A stretch of DNA of 64,000 bases, from positions 57,201 to 121,200 of the forward strand of contig NZ_KE384324.1 of NCBI RefSeq assembly GCF_000425165.1. The letters run 5' to 3'. The stretch is from Photobacterium halotolerans DSM 18316. Its GTDB lineage: Bacteria; Pseudomonadota; Gammaproteobacteria; Enterobacterales; Vibrionaceae. Under the pieces are notes generated by a model. It was not told where the DNA came from, made no database searches, and saw only the letters and a list, made by a program, of their open reading frames with translations. How positions within the stretch are numbered: position 1 is the first letter of the stretch; every line of letters begins with the position of its first letter. A program made the position numbers and the translations under genes. Of the stretch, positions 50,248 through 59,006 are shown in pieces.

Positions 50248-50874
50248 ATGAATATTCTGCGTCGCTGGTGGTATCAGTACAAATTCCGCCATCACCCGAT
50301 ACACGCCCTGTTTCAGCGCTATCGCGGCGATGAGCTGGTGTCGGTTGACTGTGAAACCACCAGCCTGGATCCCGCCAGCGCGGAGCTGGTGACCATTGCG
50401 GCAACCCGCATCAAAGCCAACCGGATTCTGACCAGTGAGTCGCTGTATCTGACCCTGAGCCCGCCCGACAGCCTGAGCGCGGCCTCGGTGACCATCCACA
50501 AGATGCGCCATCAGGATCTCAGTCACGGCCTGGCGCCCAGAGAGGCCCTGACCCTGCTGCTGGAATTCATCGGCAACCGGCCCCTGGTCGGCTATCACAT
50601 CCGGTATGATAAGGCGATTCTCGACCGCTATTTCAAGCGTCTGTTCGGGTTTGCCCTGCCCAATAAGCTGGTCGAAGTCAGCCACCTGTACCATGAGCAG
50701 CTGGAGCGCCAGTTGCCCAATACCTGTTACGATCTGAGCCTTGAGGCCATCAGCCGGCATTTGGGCCTGCCGCACCCGGAACGGCACGATGCCCTGCAGG
50801 ACAGCATTACTGCCGCCCTGATCTATGTCCGGCTCAAGCACGGGGATCTGCCCGCTCTGACCTCACCCTTGTGA
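50248..50874 (+). CDS. DnaQ-like 3'-5' exonuclease
   Basis: DEDDh-type exonuclease of 208 residues. Exo I is VSVDCETTSLDPASAELV (about 30), the Exo II region is LVGYHIRYDKAILDRYF, and Exo III is HDALQDSITAALIYVRL with the catalytic His and Asp. It resembles the catalytic domain of DNA polymerase III epsilon but lacks the polymerase-binding tail and has a short basic N-terminal helix. It is cotranscribed with the cNMP/CBS/DUF294 gene (22-bp gap), which is the usual partner of this subfamily. The substrate is unknown. Confidence 0.88.
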   Translation: MNILRRWWYQYKFRHHPIHALFQRYRGDELVSVDCETTSLDPASAELVTIAATRIKANRILTSESLYLTLSPPDSLSAASVTIHKMRHQDLSHGLAPREALTLLLEFIGNRPLVGYHIRYDKAILDRYFKRLFGFALPNKLVEVSHLYHEQLERQLPNTCYDLSLEAISRHLGLPHPERHDALQDSITAALIYVRLKHGDLPALTSPL

Positions 50875-50967
50875 GGACTTTTAGCTCGCTCCCCCTCCAA
50901 CCAGCCTGGCGAAAAATAATGTAAGCCAATGCAAATACACAGAAAAAGCCATGACAGCGCACACTCA

Positions 50968-50977
50968 TCCTAAAGTC
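50968..50977 (+). promoter_or_regulatory. acetate-gene motif upstream of acs
   Basis: TCCTAAAGTC matches eight of ten positions of the dyad at 48280 and lies 99 bp before the acs start, a similar distance to the copy before yjcH. Proposed CrbR-associated site (inference). Confidence 0.4.
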
Positions 50978-51075
50978 TAATTGAGCCTGTTCCGAATCTG
51001 GCTCAAGTTAACACAACTATAATGATCAATGATCCGGTCCGCGCAGGACGAAGACGGAAACACAAGGAGAATGAG

Positions 51076-53025
51076 ATGAGTGAGGTTCATGTTTACCCTG
51101 TCAACCAGCAGATTGCTGAGCGGGCTCATATCACGGAAGAACAATACGTCGACATGTACCAGCAGTCTGTCAGCGATCCGGAAGCCTTCTGGCGTGAGCA
51201 CGGTAAGATTGTTGACTGGATCACCCCGTACAACAAGATCAAACAGACCTCTTTCGATACCGGTCACGTCAGCATCAAATGGTTTGAAGACGGCACACTG
51301 AACGTCTCCGCCAACTGTCTCGACCGTCATCTGGCAACCCGCGGCGATCAGCCAGCCATCATCTGGGAAGGTGACGACCCGGCCGATGATGCCACCCTGA
51401 CTTATCACCAACTACACAAGCAAGTCTGCCAGTTCGCCAACGCGCTCAAAGCACAGGGCGTCAGAAAAGGCGACGTGGTTTGCCTGTACATGCCCATGGT
51501 GGCCGAAGCCGCGGTGGCCATGCTGGCCTGTACCCGCATCGGTGCGGTGCACACTATCGTCTTCGGTGGCTTCTCACCGGAAGCACTGGCGGGCCGTATC
51601 ATAGATTCAAAAGCCAAAGTCGTTGTGACTGCCGATGAAGGTGTTCGCGGCGGCCGCGCTGTGCCACTGAAGAAAAACGTCGACGATGCCCTGAAACACC
51701 CTGAGGTCACCAGCATTGAGAAAGTGGTGGTGTTCCAGCGTACCGGTAATCCGGTTGAGTGGGACAGTCAGCGTGACATCTGGTGGCATGACGCCACCGC
51801 CGCCGTGCCGGATCATTGTGACCCGGAACCTATGAATGCCGAAGATCCGCTGTTTATCCTCTATACCTCAGGCTCGACCGGTAAGCCAAAAGGCGTGCTG
51901 CACACCACAGGCGGCTATCTGGTGTACGCGACCATGACCTTTAAATACGTCTTCGACTATCAGGAAGGTGAAGTGTACTGGTGTACCGCCGATGTGGGCT
52001 GGATCACCGGCCACAGCTACCTGGTGTACGGGCCACTGGCCAACGGTGCCACCACCCTGCTGTTTGAAGGCGTTCCTAATTATCCGTCCACCGCCCGTAT
52101 GAGCGAAGTGGTCGACAAGCATCAGGTCAATATCCTGTATACCGCCCCGACCGCCATTCGTGCCCTGATGGCCAAAGGCGATGAAGCCATTGCCGGTACC
52201 CAGCGTTCATCGCTGCGGATCATGGGCTCTGTCGGCGAGCCGATTAACCCGGAAGCCTGGGAGTGGTATCACCGCACTATCGGTGACAGCCGCTGCCCTA
52301 TCGTCGATACCTGGTGGCAAACCGAAACCGGCGGCATCCTGATCACCCCGCTGCCGGGCGCGACCGCGCTGAAACCCGGCTCGGCCACCCGTCCGTTCTT
52401 TGGCGTGCAGCCTGCCCTGGTCGATAACATGGGCAACATTCTGCCTGGTGCCACTGACGGCAACCTGGTGATGCTGGACAGCTGGCCGGGTCAGATGCGT
52501 ACGCTGTGGGGTGACCATGAGCGCTTCGAACAGACCTACTTCTCGACCTTTAAGGGCATGTATTTTACCGGTGACGGTGCCCGCCGCGATGAAGACGGCT
52601 ACTACTGGATCACCGGCCGTGTCGATGACGTACTGAATATCTCAGGTCACCGCATGGGGACAGCGGAAATTGAATCGGCACTGGTGGCCTTCGACAAGAT
52701 TGCTGAAGCCGCTATCGTCGGCGTACCGCACGATATCAAAGGCCAGGCGATTTATGCCTATATCACCCTGAACGACGGCGTGATACCAACGGCTGAGCTG
52801 CATAAAGAAGTCAAAGACTGGGTGCGCAAGGAAATCGGCCCGATTGCCACACCGGACTTCCTGCACTGGACTGACGCTCTGCCGAAAACCCGTTCAGGCA
52901 AGATCATGCGCCGGATTCTGCGCAAGATCGCTACCGGGGACACCGGCTCGCTGGGGGATACCTCCACCCTGGCCGATCCCAGTGTGGTCGACAAACTGAT
53001 CGCTGAAAAAGAAAAAGTCGTCTAA
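51076..53025 (+). CDS. acs: acetyl-CoA synthetase
   Basis: AMP-forming ligase converting acetate, ATP and CoA to acetyl-CoA; the high-affinity acetate scavenging route. It is 649 residues. The adenylate motif [15 protein letters not shown] (about 265), [10 protein letters not shown] and the hinge [16 protein letters not shown] are intact. Lys609 in [11 protein letters not shown] is the catalytic lysine controlled by acetylation. The ATG at 51076 (MSEVHVYPV) has AAGGAG upstream; in-frame codons before it (from 51022) are leader. Its promoter carries the motif shared with actP. Confidence 0.97.
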   Translation: MSEVHVYPVNQQIAERAHITEEQYVDMYQQSVSDPEAFWREHGKIVDWITPYNKIKQTSFDTGHVSIKWFEDGTLNVSANCLDRHLATRGDQPAIIWEGDDPADDATLTYHQLHKQVCQFANALKAQGVRKGDVVCLYMPMVAEAAVAMLACTRIGAVHTIVFGGFSPEALAGRIIDSKAKVVVTADEGVRGGRAVPLKKNVDDALKHPEVTSIEKVVVFQRTGNPVEWDSQRDIWWHDATAAVPDHCDPEPMNAEDPLFILYTSGSTGKPKGVLHTTGGYLVYATMTFKYVFDYQEGEVYWCTADVGWITGHSYLVYGPLANGATTLLFEGVPNYPSTARMSEVVDKHQVNILYTAPTAIRALMAKGDEAIAGTQRSSLRIMGSVGEPINPEAWEWYHRTIGDSRCPIVDTWWQTETGGILITPLPGATALKPGSATRPFFGVQPALVDNMGNILPGATDGNLVMLDSWPGQMRTLWGDHERFEQTYFSTFKGMYFTGDGARRDEDGYYWITGRVDDVLNISGHRMGTAEIESALVAFDKIAEAAIVGVPHDIKGQAIYAYITLNDGVIPTAELHKEVKDWVRKEIGPIATPDFLHWTDALPKTRSGKIMRRILRKIATGDTGSLGDTSTLADPSVVDKLIAEKEKVV

Positions 53026-53048
53026 CCGACACAACCTGCACCCAATCC

Positions 53049-53068
53049 AAGCCGCCGCCAGGCGGCTT
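53049..53068 (+). terminator. terminator of acs
   Basis: Arms AAGCCGCC and GGCGGCTT around a short loop, followed by a pyrimidine tract TCTTCTTT. Confidence 0.75.
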
Positions 53069-53069
53069 T

Positions 53070-53527
53070 CTTCTTTATCCCTGCCAATCGGTTCCGATGC
53101 CAGCAAAAACCTCAGCAGATCCGTATTGCGGGAACTCCCGGCAATCTTCCATTGTCTGATTTGTCTGATTCAGCGCCACAGCATCTTTGTTTGAACCTGC
53201 TGCATTGTGCGGTGAATTTCAGTAAAACCGGTTAAGATTCAGGGTGATTGGCCGCTTATCTTGTAAGTGAGGTTAATCTGTCCGCTATCTTACTGAAGAG
53301 GCGGCGAAAATGGGGGCTGCCAGCGGCAATTTACGCCAGTTGCGTACAGTTGTAAGGTCAAAAAAGTGGTGATTAGACCAGTATTTTGCTGCGAATTGCG
53401 CTGAATTCTCTATAATTGAGCAACTAACAGGTTTTAGGCCGTGATGGTTTGCATGAAAGGAAGCAAAGTCACAGTTTTTTTGTGCTTTGTCGCTTGAATC
53501 AGCAAGAACAGGTATAGATAACAGAAT
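53070..53527 (+). promoter_or_regulatory. leader and promoter region of aroQ-accB-accC
   Basis: About 460 bp without a gene. A TATAAT at 53411-53416 is the best -10 box; the -35 (TTTGCT near 53385) is weak and loosely spaced. This leaves an aroQ leader of about 110 nt. Long leaders are usual for the accBC operon. No riboswitch-like structure was recognised. Confidence 0.5.
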
Positions 53528-53980
53528 ATGTCGACTAATTACCGCATTTTACTGCTTAATGGACCCAATCTGAATTTGCTGGGCCTGCGCGAGCCGGGGC
53601 ACTATGGCCAGCAGACACTGGATCAGATTGTAGCAAACCTGAGTGCCAAAGCCGCCAGTCTGGGCGTGACACTGGATCACCTACAGTCCAATGCAGAACA
53701 CGAACTGATTGAGGCCATCCACCAGGCGCACGGTAACGTGGATTTTATCCTCATCAACCCGGCAGCCTACACCCATACCAGCGTTGCCATTCGCGATGCG
53801 CTGTTGGGCGTGGCTATCCCGTTTATTGAAATACATTTGTCAAACGTGCATGCCCGCGAGCCCTTCCGCCACCATTCCTACCTGTCTGACAAGGCAGTCG
53901 GAGTGATATGCGGCCTGGGCCCGGATGGTTATGAATTCGCCCTGGAGGCAGCTGTCTGCCGCCTTCAGAACGCTCAATGA
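53528..53980 (+). CDS. aroQ: 3-dehydroquinate dehydratase, type II
   Basis: Cytoplasmic dodecameric shikimate-pathway enzyme converting 3-dehydroquinate to 3-dehydroshikimate. It is 150 residues. The [17 protein letters not shown] opening carries the catalytic tyrosine region, and [33 protein letters not shown] holds the active-site histidine and arginines. It is the first gene of a run aroQ-accB-accC with short gaps, a common gammaproteobacterial order. Confidence 0.97.
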   Translation: MSTNYRILLLNGPNLNLLGLREPGHYGQQTLDQIVANLSAKAASLGVTLDHLQSNAEHELIEAIHQAHGNVDFILINPAAYTHTSVAIRDALLGVAIPFIEIHLSNVHAREPFRHHSYLSDKAVGVICGLGPDGYEFALEAAVCRLQNAQ

Positions 53981-54002
53981 ACAACATCAAGAGTAAAGAT
54001 AC

Positions 54003-54464
54003 ATGGATATTCGCAAGATCAAGAAACTTATCGAACTGGTAGAAGAATCAGGCATCTCCGAACTGGAAATCTCTGAAGGCGAAGAATCAGTACGCATCAG
54101 CCGTACCACAGCAGCACCAGCGGCTGCACCTGCGCAAATGTACGCAGCACCGGCACCTGCCGCTCCTGCGGCACCGGCACCGGTTGCCGCACCTGCTGAA
54201 GCAGCACCAGCGGCTCCTGCTGCGCCTGCCGGTCACCAGGTACTGTCTCCTATGGTCGGTACTTTCTACCGCGCGCCTAGCCCGGAAGCAAAAGCGTTCG
54301 TGGAAGTCGGTCAAAGCGTAAATGTTGGCGATACCCTGTGCATCGTTGAAGCCATGAAAATGATGAACCAGATCGAAGCCGATAAAGCCGGTACCGTTGT
54401 GGCTATCCTGGCCGAAAACGGTGACCCGATTGAATTCGATCAACCTCTGGTTATCATCGAGTAA
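54003..54464 (+). CDS. accB: biotin carboxyl carrier protein of acetyl-CoA carboxylase
   Basis: Carrier subunit that swings biotin between AccC and the transferase AccAD in malonyl-CoA synthesis. It is 153 residues. The N-terminal domain ([23 protein letters not shown]) is joined by a long Ala-Pro linker (about 37-75) to the biotinyl domain, with Lys119 in EAMKM as the biotin site. It is 22 bp after aroQ and 11 bp before accC. Confidence 0.98.
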   Translation: MDIRKIKKLIELVEESGISELEISEGEESVRISRTTAAPAAAPAQMYAAPAPAAPAAPAPVAAPAEAAPAAPAAPAGHQVLSPMVGTFYRAPSPEAKAFVEVGQSVNVGDTLCIVEAMKMMNQIEADKAGTVVAILAENGDPIEFDQPLVIIE

Positions 54465-54475
54465 CTGAGGCGCAT

Positions 54476-55819
54476 ATGTTAGATAAAGTAGTCATAGCAA
54501 ACCGCGGCGAAATCGCCCTGCGTATCCTGCGTGCCTGTAAAGAGCTGGGGATCAAAACGGTCGCTGTGCACTCCACAGCTGACCGCGATCTGAAACACGT
54601 TCTTCTGGCAGATGAGTCTATCTGTATCGGTCCGGCACGAGGCACAGACAGCTACCTCAACATTCCCCGCATCATCAGTGCGGCAGAAGTGACCGGGGCT
54701 GTCGCCATCCACCCGGGTTACGGCTTCCTGTCTGAAAACGCGGATTTTGCCGAGCAGGTTGAGCGTTCAGGTTTCATCTTCGTGGGCCCTAAAGCGGACA
54801 CTATCCGTCTGATGGGTGACAAAGTGTCGGCCATCAACGCCATGAAAAAAGCCGGCGTACCTTGTGTACCGGGTTCTGACGGCCCGCTGGGCGACGATGA
54901 AGCCAAAAACAAGTCTATCGCCAAGCGTATCGGTTATCCGGTAATCATCAAAGCCTCTGGGGGCGGTGGTGGCCGTGGTATGCGTGTGGTACGCAAAGAA
55001 GCGGATCTGATCCAGTCGATCGCCATGACACGTGCAGAAGCCAAAGCGGCGTTCAGCAACGACATGGTGTACATGGAAAAATTCCTGGAAAACCCGCGCC
55101 ACATCGAAGTACAGGTGCTGGCTGACGGTCAGGGCGGTGCTATCCATCTGGGTGAGCGTGACTGTTCAATGCAGCGCCGTCACCAGAAAGTAGTTGAAGA
55201 AGCGCCGGCACCGGGCATCACCGAAGAAATGCGCAAGTACATCGGTGAGCGCTGTACCCGTGCCTGTCTCGAAATCAACTACCGCGGTGCCGGTACGTTC
55301 GAGTTCCTGTATGAGAACGGCGAGTTCTATTTCATTGAAATGAACACCCGTATCCAGGTTGAACACCCTGTGACCGAAATGGTCACTGGCGTTGATCTGA
55401 TCAAAGAGCAGCTGCGCATTGCTGCCGGTCAGCCGCTGTCATTCAGCCAGAGCGACATTCACCTGCGTGGTCACGCGATTGAGTGCCGTATCAATGCTGA
55501 AGATCCGGTGCGTTTCCTGCCTTCTCCGGGCAAGATCGAGCGTTTCCATGCGCCAGGTGGTATGGGTATCCGCTGGGAATCCCACATCTACAGCGGCTAC
55601 ACGGTTCCGCCGCACTACGATTCAATGATCGGCAAACTGATTGCCTACGGTGAAAACCGTGACGTGGCGATTTCGCGCATGCGTAACGCCCTCAACGAGA
55701 TGATCATCGACGGCATCAAGACCAACGTTCCGCTGCAGAAAGACATCATGGCAGACGAGAACTTCCAGCACGGTGGCGCCAACATCCACTATCTGGAGAA
55801 AAAGCTGGGTCTGCAATAA
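54476..55819 (+). CDS. accC: biotin carboxylase subunit of acetyl-CoA carboxylase
   Basis: ATP-grasp enzyme that carboxylates biotin on AccB. It is 447 residues. The glycine-rich ATP loop [14 protein letters not shown] (about 159), the [13 protein letters not shown] segment and [16 protein letters not shown] catalytic block are intact. It is third in the aroQ-accB-accC operon and is closed by a strong terminator. Confidence 0.98.
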   Translation: MLDKVVIANRGEIALRILRACKELGIKTVAVHSTADRDLKHVLLADESICIGPARGTDSYLNIPRIISAAEVTGAVAIHPGYGFLSENADFAEQVERSGFIFVGPKADTIRLMGDKVSAINAMKKAGVPCVPGSDGPLGDDEAKNKSIAKRIGYPVIIKASGGGGGRGMRVVRKEADLIQSIAMTRAEAKAAFSNDMVYMEKFLENPRHIEVQVLADGQGGAIHLGERDCSMQRRHQKVVEEAPAPGITEEMRKYIGERCTRACLEINYRGAGTFEFLYENGEFYFIEMNTRIQVEHPVTEMVTGVDLIKEQLRIAAGQPLSFSQSDIHLRGHAIECRINAEDPVRFLPSPGKIERFHAPGGMGIRWESHIYSGYTVPPHYDSMIGKLIAYGENRDVAISRMRNALNEMIIDGIKTNVPLQKDIMADENFQHGGANIHYLEKKLGLQ

Positions 55820-55840
55820 GCACTCCGCATGCGATACCTA

Positions 55841-55865
55841 AGGCTGCCTCCGGGCAGCCTTTTTG
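55841..55865 (+). terminator. terminator of aroQ-accB-accC
   Basis: Arms AGGCTGCC (55841-55848) and GGCAGCCT (55853-55860) with a TCCG loop run into TTTTT. Confidence 0.9.
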
Positions 55866-56104
55866 TTACCGGCGTGTATCACAGCACACGGCACGGTCTG
55901 TTGCTCAGTCCCCCGCTGCGCCGTCCTCCGCATCCCCCTGAAAATGCCGCTGTACGGCATTCTGCCGGGTTTCTCATTCTGGCTGAGCTATCCCCCTGCC
56001 TGCTGCGGCTTTTGTTTTACCAGCCGCTAACCTACTCGCTGTGCCGTCTTCTGACATTTCGTGGTAGACTTCGCCCCTTCTGTTTCCACAAGAGCGACAT
56101 AACC

Positions 56105-56989
56105 ATGCCTTGGATTCAACTCAAACTGAATGCCACCGCCGCCAATGCTGAAGCCATTGGTGACATGCTGATGGAAGACACCGGCGCTTTGTCGGTCACT
56201 TTCCTGGATGCACAGGACACCCCGGTTTTCGAACCGCTGCCGGGCGAAACCCGCCTGTGGGGTGATACCGACGTTATTGGCCTGTACGATGCGGAAAGCG
56301 ACATGGATATGGTGCTCTCCCTGCTGAAAAGCAGTCCGTTGCTGGCTGACGATTTTGCCTGCAAGGTTGAACAGCTGGAAGACAAAGACTGGGAGCGCGA
56401 GTGGATGGATAACTTCCATCCGATGAAATTCGGTCAGCGTCTGTGGATCTGCCCGAGCTGGCGTGAAGCGCCTGAGCCGGGGGCCGTCAACGTGCTGCTC
56501 GATCCGGGCCTGGCATTCGGTACCGGGACGCACCCCACCACCTCTCTGTGTCTGGAATGGCTGGACGGCCAGGATCTGACGGGCAAAACCGTGATCGATT
56601 TCGGCTGCGGCTCCGGCATTCTGGCGATTGCCGCCCTCAAGCTGGGCGCCGCCAAAGTGATCGGGATTGATATCGACCCACAGGCGATTCTGGCCTCGCG
56701 TGATAACGCCGAGCGCAATGGTGTGTCTGACAACCTGGAGCTGTATCTGCCCAAAGATCAGCCGGACAATCTGCAAGCCGACGTGGTGGTTGCCAATATT
56801 CTGGCCGGTCCGCTGCGTGAGCTGTCACCGGTGATCAAGAGCCTGGTCAGGGACAAGGGCCTGCTGGCGATTTCCGGAGTACTGGAATCTCAGGCCGACG
56901 ATGTGGCCAGCCATTACAGCGACGAGCTGACGCTGGATCCGATCGCCGCCCGTGAGGAATGGTGCCGGATTTCAGGCCAAAAAGCCTGA
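56105..56989 (+). CDS. prmA: ribosomal protein L11 methyltransferase
   Basis: SAM-dependent enzyme that trimethylates ribosomal protein L11. It is 294 residues. The N-terminal recognition domain starts MPWIQLKLN, and the catalytic domain has [20 protein letters not shown] (SAM motif I), GIDIDPQAI and the substrate motif [11 protein letters not shown]. The open frame extends back to 55829 but the ATG at 56105 is the family start. Neighbour order accC-prmA-dusB is conserved in vibrios. Confidence 0.96.
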   Translation: MPWIQLKLNATAANAEAIGDMLMEDTGALSVTFLDAQDTPVFEPLPGETRLWGDTDVIGLYDAESDMDMVLSLLKSSPLLADDFACKVEQLEDKDWEREWMDNFHPMKFGQRLWICPSWREAPEPGAVNVLLDPGLAFGTGTHPTTSLCLEWLDGQDLTGKTVIDFGCGSGILAIAALKLGAAKVIGIDIDPQAILASRDNAERNGVSDNLELYLPKDQPDNLQADVVVANILAGPLRELSPVIKSLVRDKGLLAISGVLESQADDVASHYSDELTLDPIAAREEWCRISGQKA

Positions 56990-57144
56990 TCCTGACAAAT
57001 TTGTCCATTGCGCATTTTGTGAGCAATCCTCTGAATTCCATGACCTTTTGCAATCCAAAACCAGGATGCTCAAATATTGGCCTTTTCAGCACAGCAAAAA
57101 ATGCGTAAAATGCGCGCCCTTACTGGCATAGTCAGGAACAGACA

Positions 57145-58110
57145 TTGAAGATCGGTCCATATCAATTAGACAACCCGTTAATTGTCGCGCCAATGGCAGG
57201 TGTGACCGACCGTCCGTTTCGTGAGTTGTGCCTGCGCCACGGCGCAGGTATGGCGGTCAGCGAAATGATGTCTGCCAACCCAGACGTTTGGAAAACGGCC
57301 AAGTCGCTCAACCGCATGGTGCATGAAGGTGAGTCTGGACTTCGTTCGGTACAGATTGCCGGGGCAGATCCCCGTCAGATGGCCGACGCCGCCCGCTTCA
57401 GTGTGGAGCACGGTGCCCAGATCATTGATATCAACATGGGTTGCCCGGCCAAGAAAGTGAACAAGCGCCTGGCTGGCTCTGCCCTGCTGCAATACCCGGA
57501 TCTTGTCGAGGATATCCTCAAGGCCGTGGTAAGCGCCGTGGACGTCCCTGTGACGCTGAAAACACGGACCGGCTGGGATACAGAGAACCGAAACTGTGTC
57601 GAGATCGCACAGCTCGCTGAACACTGTGGCATTCAGGCACTGGCCCTGCACGGCAGAACCAAGGCCTGTATGTACAAAGGGGAAGCGGAATACGATTACA
57701 TCAAGGCAGTGAAACAGGCGGTGTCGATTCCTGTGATTGCGAACGGTGATATCGACTCACCGGAAAAAGCACGCTTCGTCCTGGATTATACCGGGGCCGA
57801 TGCCTTGATGATTGGCCGCCCAGCGCAGGGACGGCCGTGGATTTTTCGGGAAATCCAGCATTATTTAACAACCGGTGAACACCTGCCAGCGCCTTCTTTT
57901 GAAGAAGTCAGCAGCATCTTGCTGGAGCATGTACAGGCACTCCACGCTTTCTATGGGGAGTACCAGGGGTTACGCATCGCACGTAAACACGTGTCGTGGT
58001 ACCTCAAAGAACAGGCTTCTGCGGGTGATTTCCGCCGGACCTTCAACGCACTCGAAGATGCTCAAGAGCAAATCGATGCGCTGCAAGGCTACTTCGACAA
58101 CGTTGCATAA
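57145..58110 (+). CDS. dusB: tRNA-dihydrouridine synthase B
   Basis: FMN enzyme that reduces uridine at position 17 region of tRNA D-loops. It is 321 residues. The TIM-barrel core has [18 protein letters not shown], the catalytic cysteine in [39 protein letters not shown] and [17 protein letters not shown] start with AGGAA upstream. It forms the standard dusB-fis operon with 22 bp between stop and start, so its promoter region also sets Fis levels. Confidence 0.97.
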   Translation: MKIGPYQLDNPLIVAPMAGVTDRPFRELCLRHGAGMAVSEMMSANPDVWKTAKSLNRMVHEGESGLRSVQIAGADPRQMADAARFSVEHGAQIIDINMGCPAKKVNKRLAGSALLQYPDLVEDILKAVVSAVDVPVTLKTRTGWDTENRNCVEIAQLAEHCGIQALALHGRTKACMYKGEAEYDYIKAVKQAVSIPVIANGDIDSPEKARFVLDYTGADALMIGRPAQGRPWIFREIQHYLTTGEHLPAPSFEEVSSILLEHVQALHAFYGEYQGLRIARKHVSWYLKEQASAGDFRRTFNALEDAQEQIDALQGYFDNVA

Positions 58111-58132
58111 ATACCAGAAGAGCTTACAGAAT

Positions 58133-58429
58133 ATGTTCGAACAAAATCTGACTTCCGAAGCACTTACAGTGACTACTGTCACTTCTCAAGACCAAATCAC
58201 TCAGAAACCACTGCGTGACTCCGTCAAAGCCTCGCTTAAGAACTATCTCGCCCAGCTGAACGGTCAGGACGTCGATGATCTGTACGAGCTTGTACTGGCT
58301 GAAGTCGAGCAACCCCTGCTGGACACCATCATGCAGTACACCCGCGGCAACCAGACCCGCGCGGCAACCATGATGGGCATCAACCGCGGTACCCTGCGTA
58401 AGAAACTGAAAAAATACGGCATGAACTGA
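58133..58429 (+). CDS. fis: nucleoid protein Fis
   Basis: Homodimeric DNA-bending factor of fast-growing cells that activates rRNA promoters and shapes the nucleoid. It is 98 residues, the exact family length. The C-terminal helix-turn-helix is [26 protein letters not shown]. An open frame in the same phase reaches back to 57875 across dusB, but ATG 58133 ([11 protein letters not shown]) is the true start. Second gene after dusB, with a strong terminator. Confidence 0.98.
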   Translation: MFEQNLTSEALTVTTVTSQDQITQKPLRDSVKASLKNYLAQLNGQDVDDLYELVLAEVEQPLLDTIMQYTRGNQTRAATMMGINRGTLRKKLKKYGMN

Positions 58430-58457
58430 TCATCCGTTCAGTGACGCTGATTGTACA

Positions 58458-58486
58458 GGGTTATGCCTACGCATAACCCTTTTTTG
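58458..58486 (+). terminator. terminator of dusB-fis
   Basis: Arms GGGTTATGC (58458-58466) and GCATAACCC (58471-58479) followed by TTTTTT. Confidence 0.9.
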
Positions 58487-58650
58487 ACGGCTCTTTCCCT
58501 GCCCGCCCCTGGCGCTCAATCCCGTTTCAATCTCTTCCCGCTTCACCACCCGTAAGCCTGCAGATACATAGCTCAAGCTGTAACTTAACTACAAATTGAT
58601 AGCACCAGAATAATGCATTTTTATTTCACAGCGCGAACAAAATTAGCAAG

Positions 58651-58664
58651 GTGATGAAGATCAC
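58651..58664 (+). promoter_or_regulatory. CRP-cAMP site 1 upstream of mtlA
   Basis: GTGATGAAGATCAC fits the CRP core GTGA-N6-TCAC exactly. It is 52 bp (about five helical turns) upstream of a second, stronger site. Confidence 0.65.
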
Positions 58665-58702
58665 TAAGCCTTACAGGGATCGTTTGACCAAATGCATGAT
58701 GC

Positions 58703-58716
58703 GTGATCAAGATCAC
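58703..58716 (+). promoter_or_regulatory. CRP-cAMP site 2 upstream of mtlA
   Basis: GTGATCAAGATCAC differs from the ideal palindrome GTGATCTAGATCAC at one position. It should activate the mannitol operon when glucose is absent. The mtlA start is about 290 bp downstream, which implies a long leader. Confidence 0.8.
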
Positions 58717-58856
58717 CATAAGATTAATAACCAACCAGTTAATAAATGTGACATCAAGCAGCTAAAATTAATTGACTATGAAAAAACACGATAAATGTAA
58801 TTTTATTACGCAGAGTAATTGTTAGTTGGATCACTGTATCTTGATGGGGGATAGCT

Positions 58857-58997
58857 AAAAAAGGAGACGGGGATCACGAGAACCCCGTTATCAGTTCCGT
58901 TTTCAGGATCTGTGGTAGATTGATTGGGTACGAAGCAATCGACGGTTTTGGCGAACCGTTATCGACACAACAGAACTTGAAGCTGAACATCAAACGG
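58857..58997 (-). ncRNA. antisense RNA over the mtlA leader (MtlS-like)
   Basis: On the minus strand a promoter-like pair TTGACC (59027-59032) and CATAAC (59004-59009), spaced 17 bp, lies in the first codons of mtlA. About 140 bases on, arms ACGGGG (58883-58888 and back) and CCCCGT form a hairpin followed by CTCC and six T residues, an intrinsic terminator for the minus strand. The RNA would cover the mtlA ribosome site. Vibrio cholerae has just such a small RNA, MtlS, that represses MtlA synthesis. Ends are predicted. Confidence 0.65.
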
Positions 58998-59006
58998 GGA
59001 AACGTT

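Noticed and set aside
57875..58132. In-frame extension of fis into dusB
   Set aside because: It is a shadow of dusB in another frame; Fis is 98 residues and starts at 58133 with its own context.
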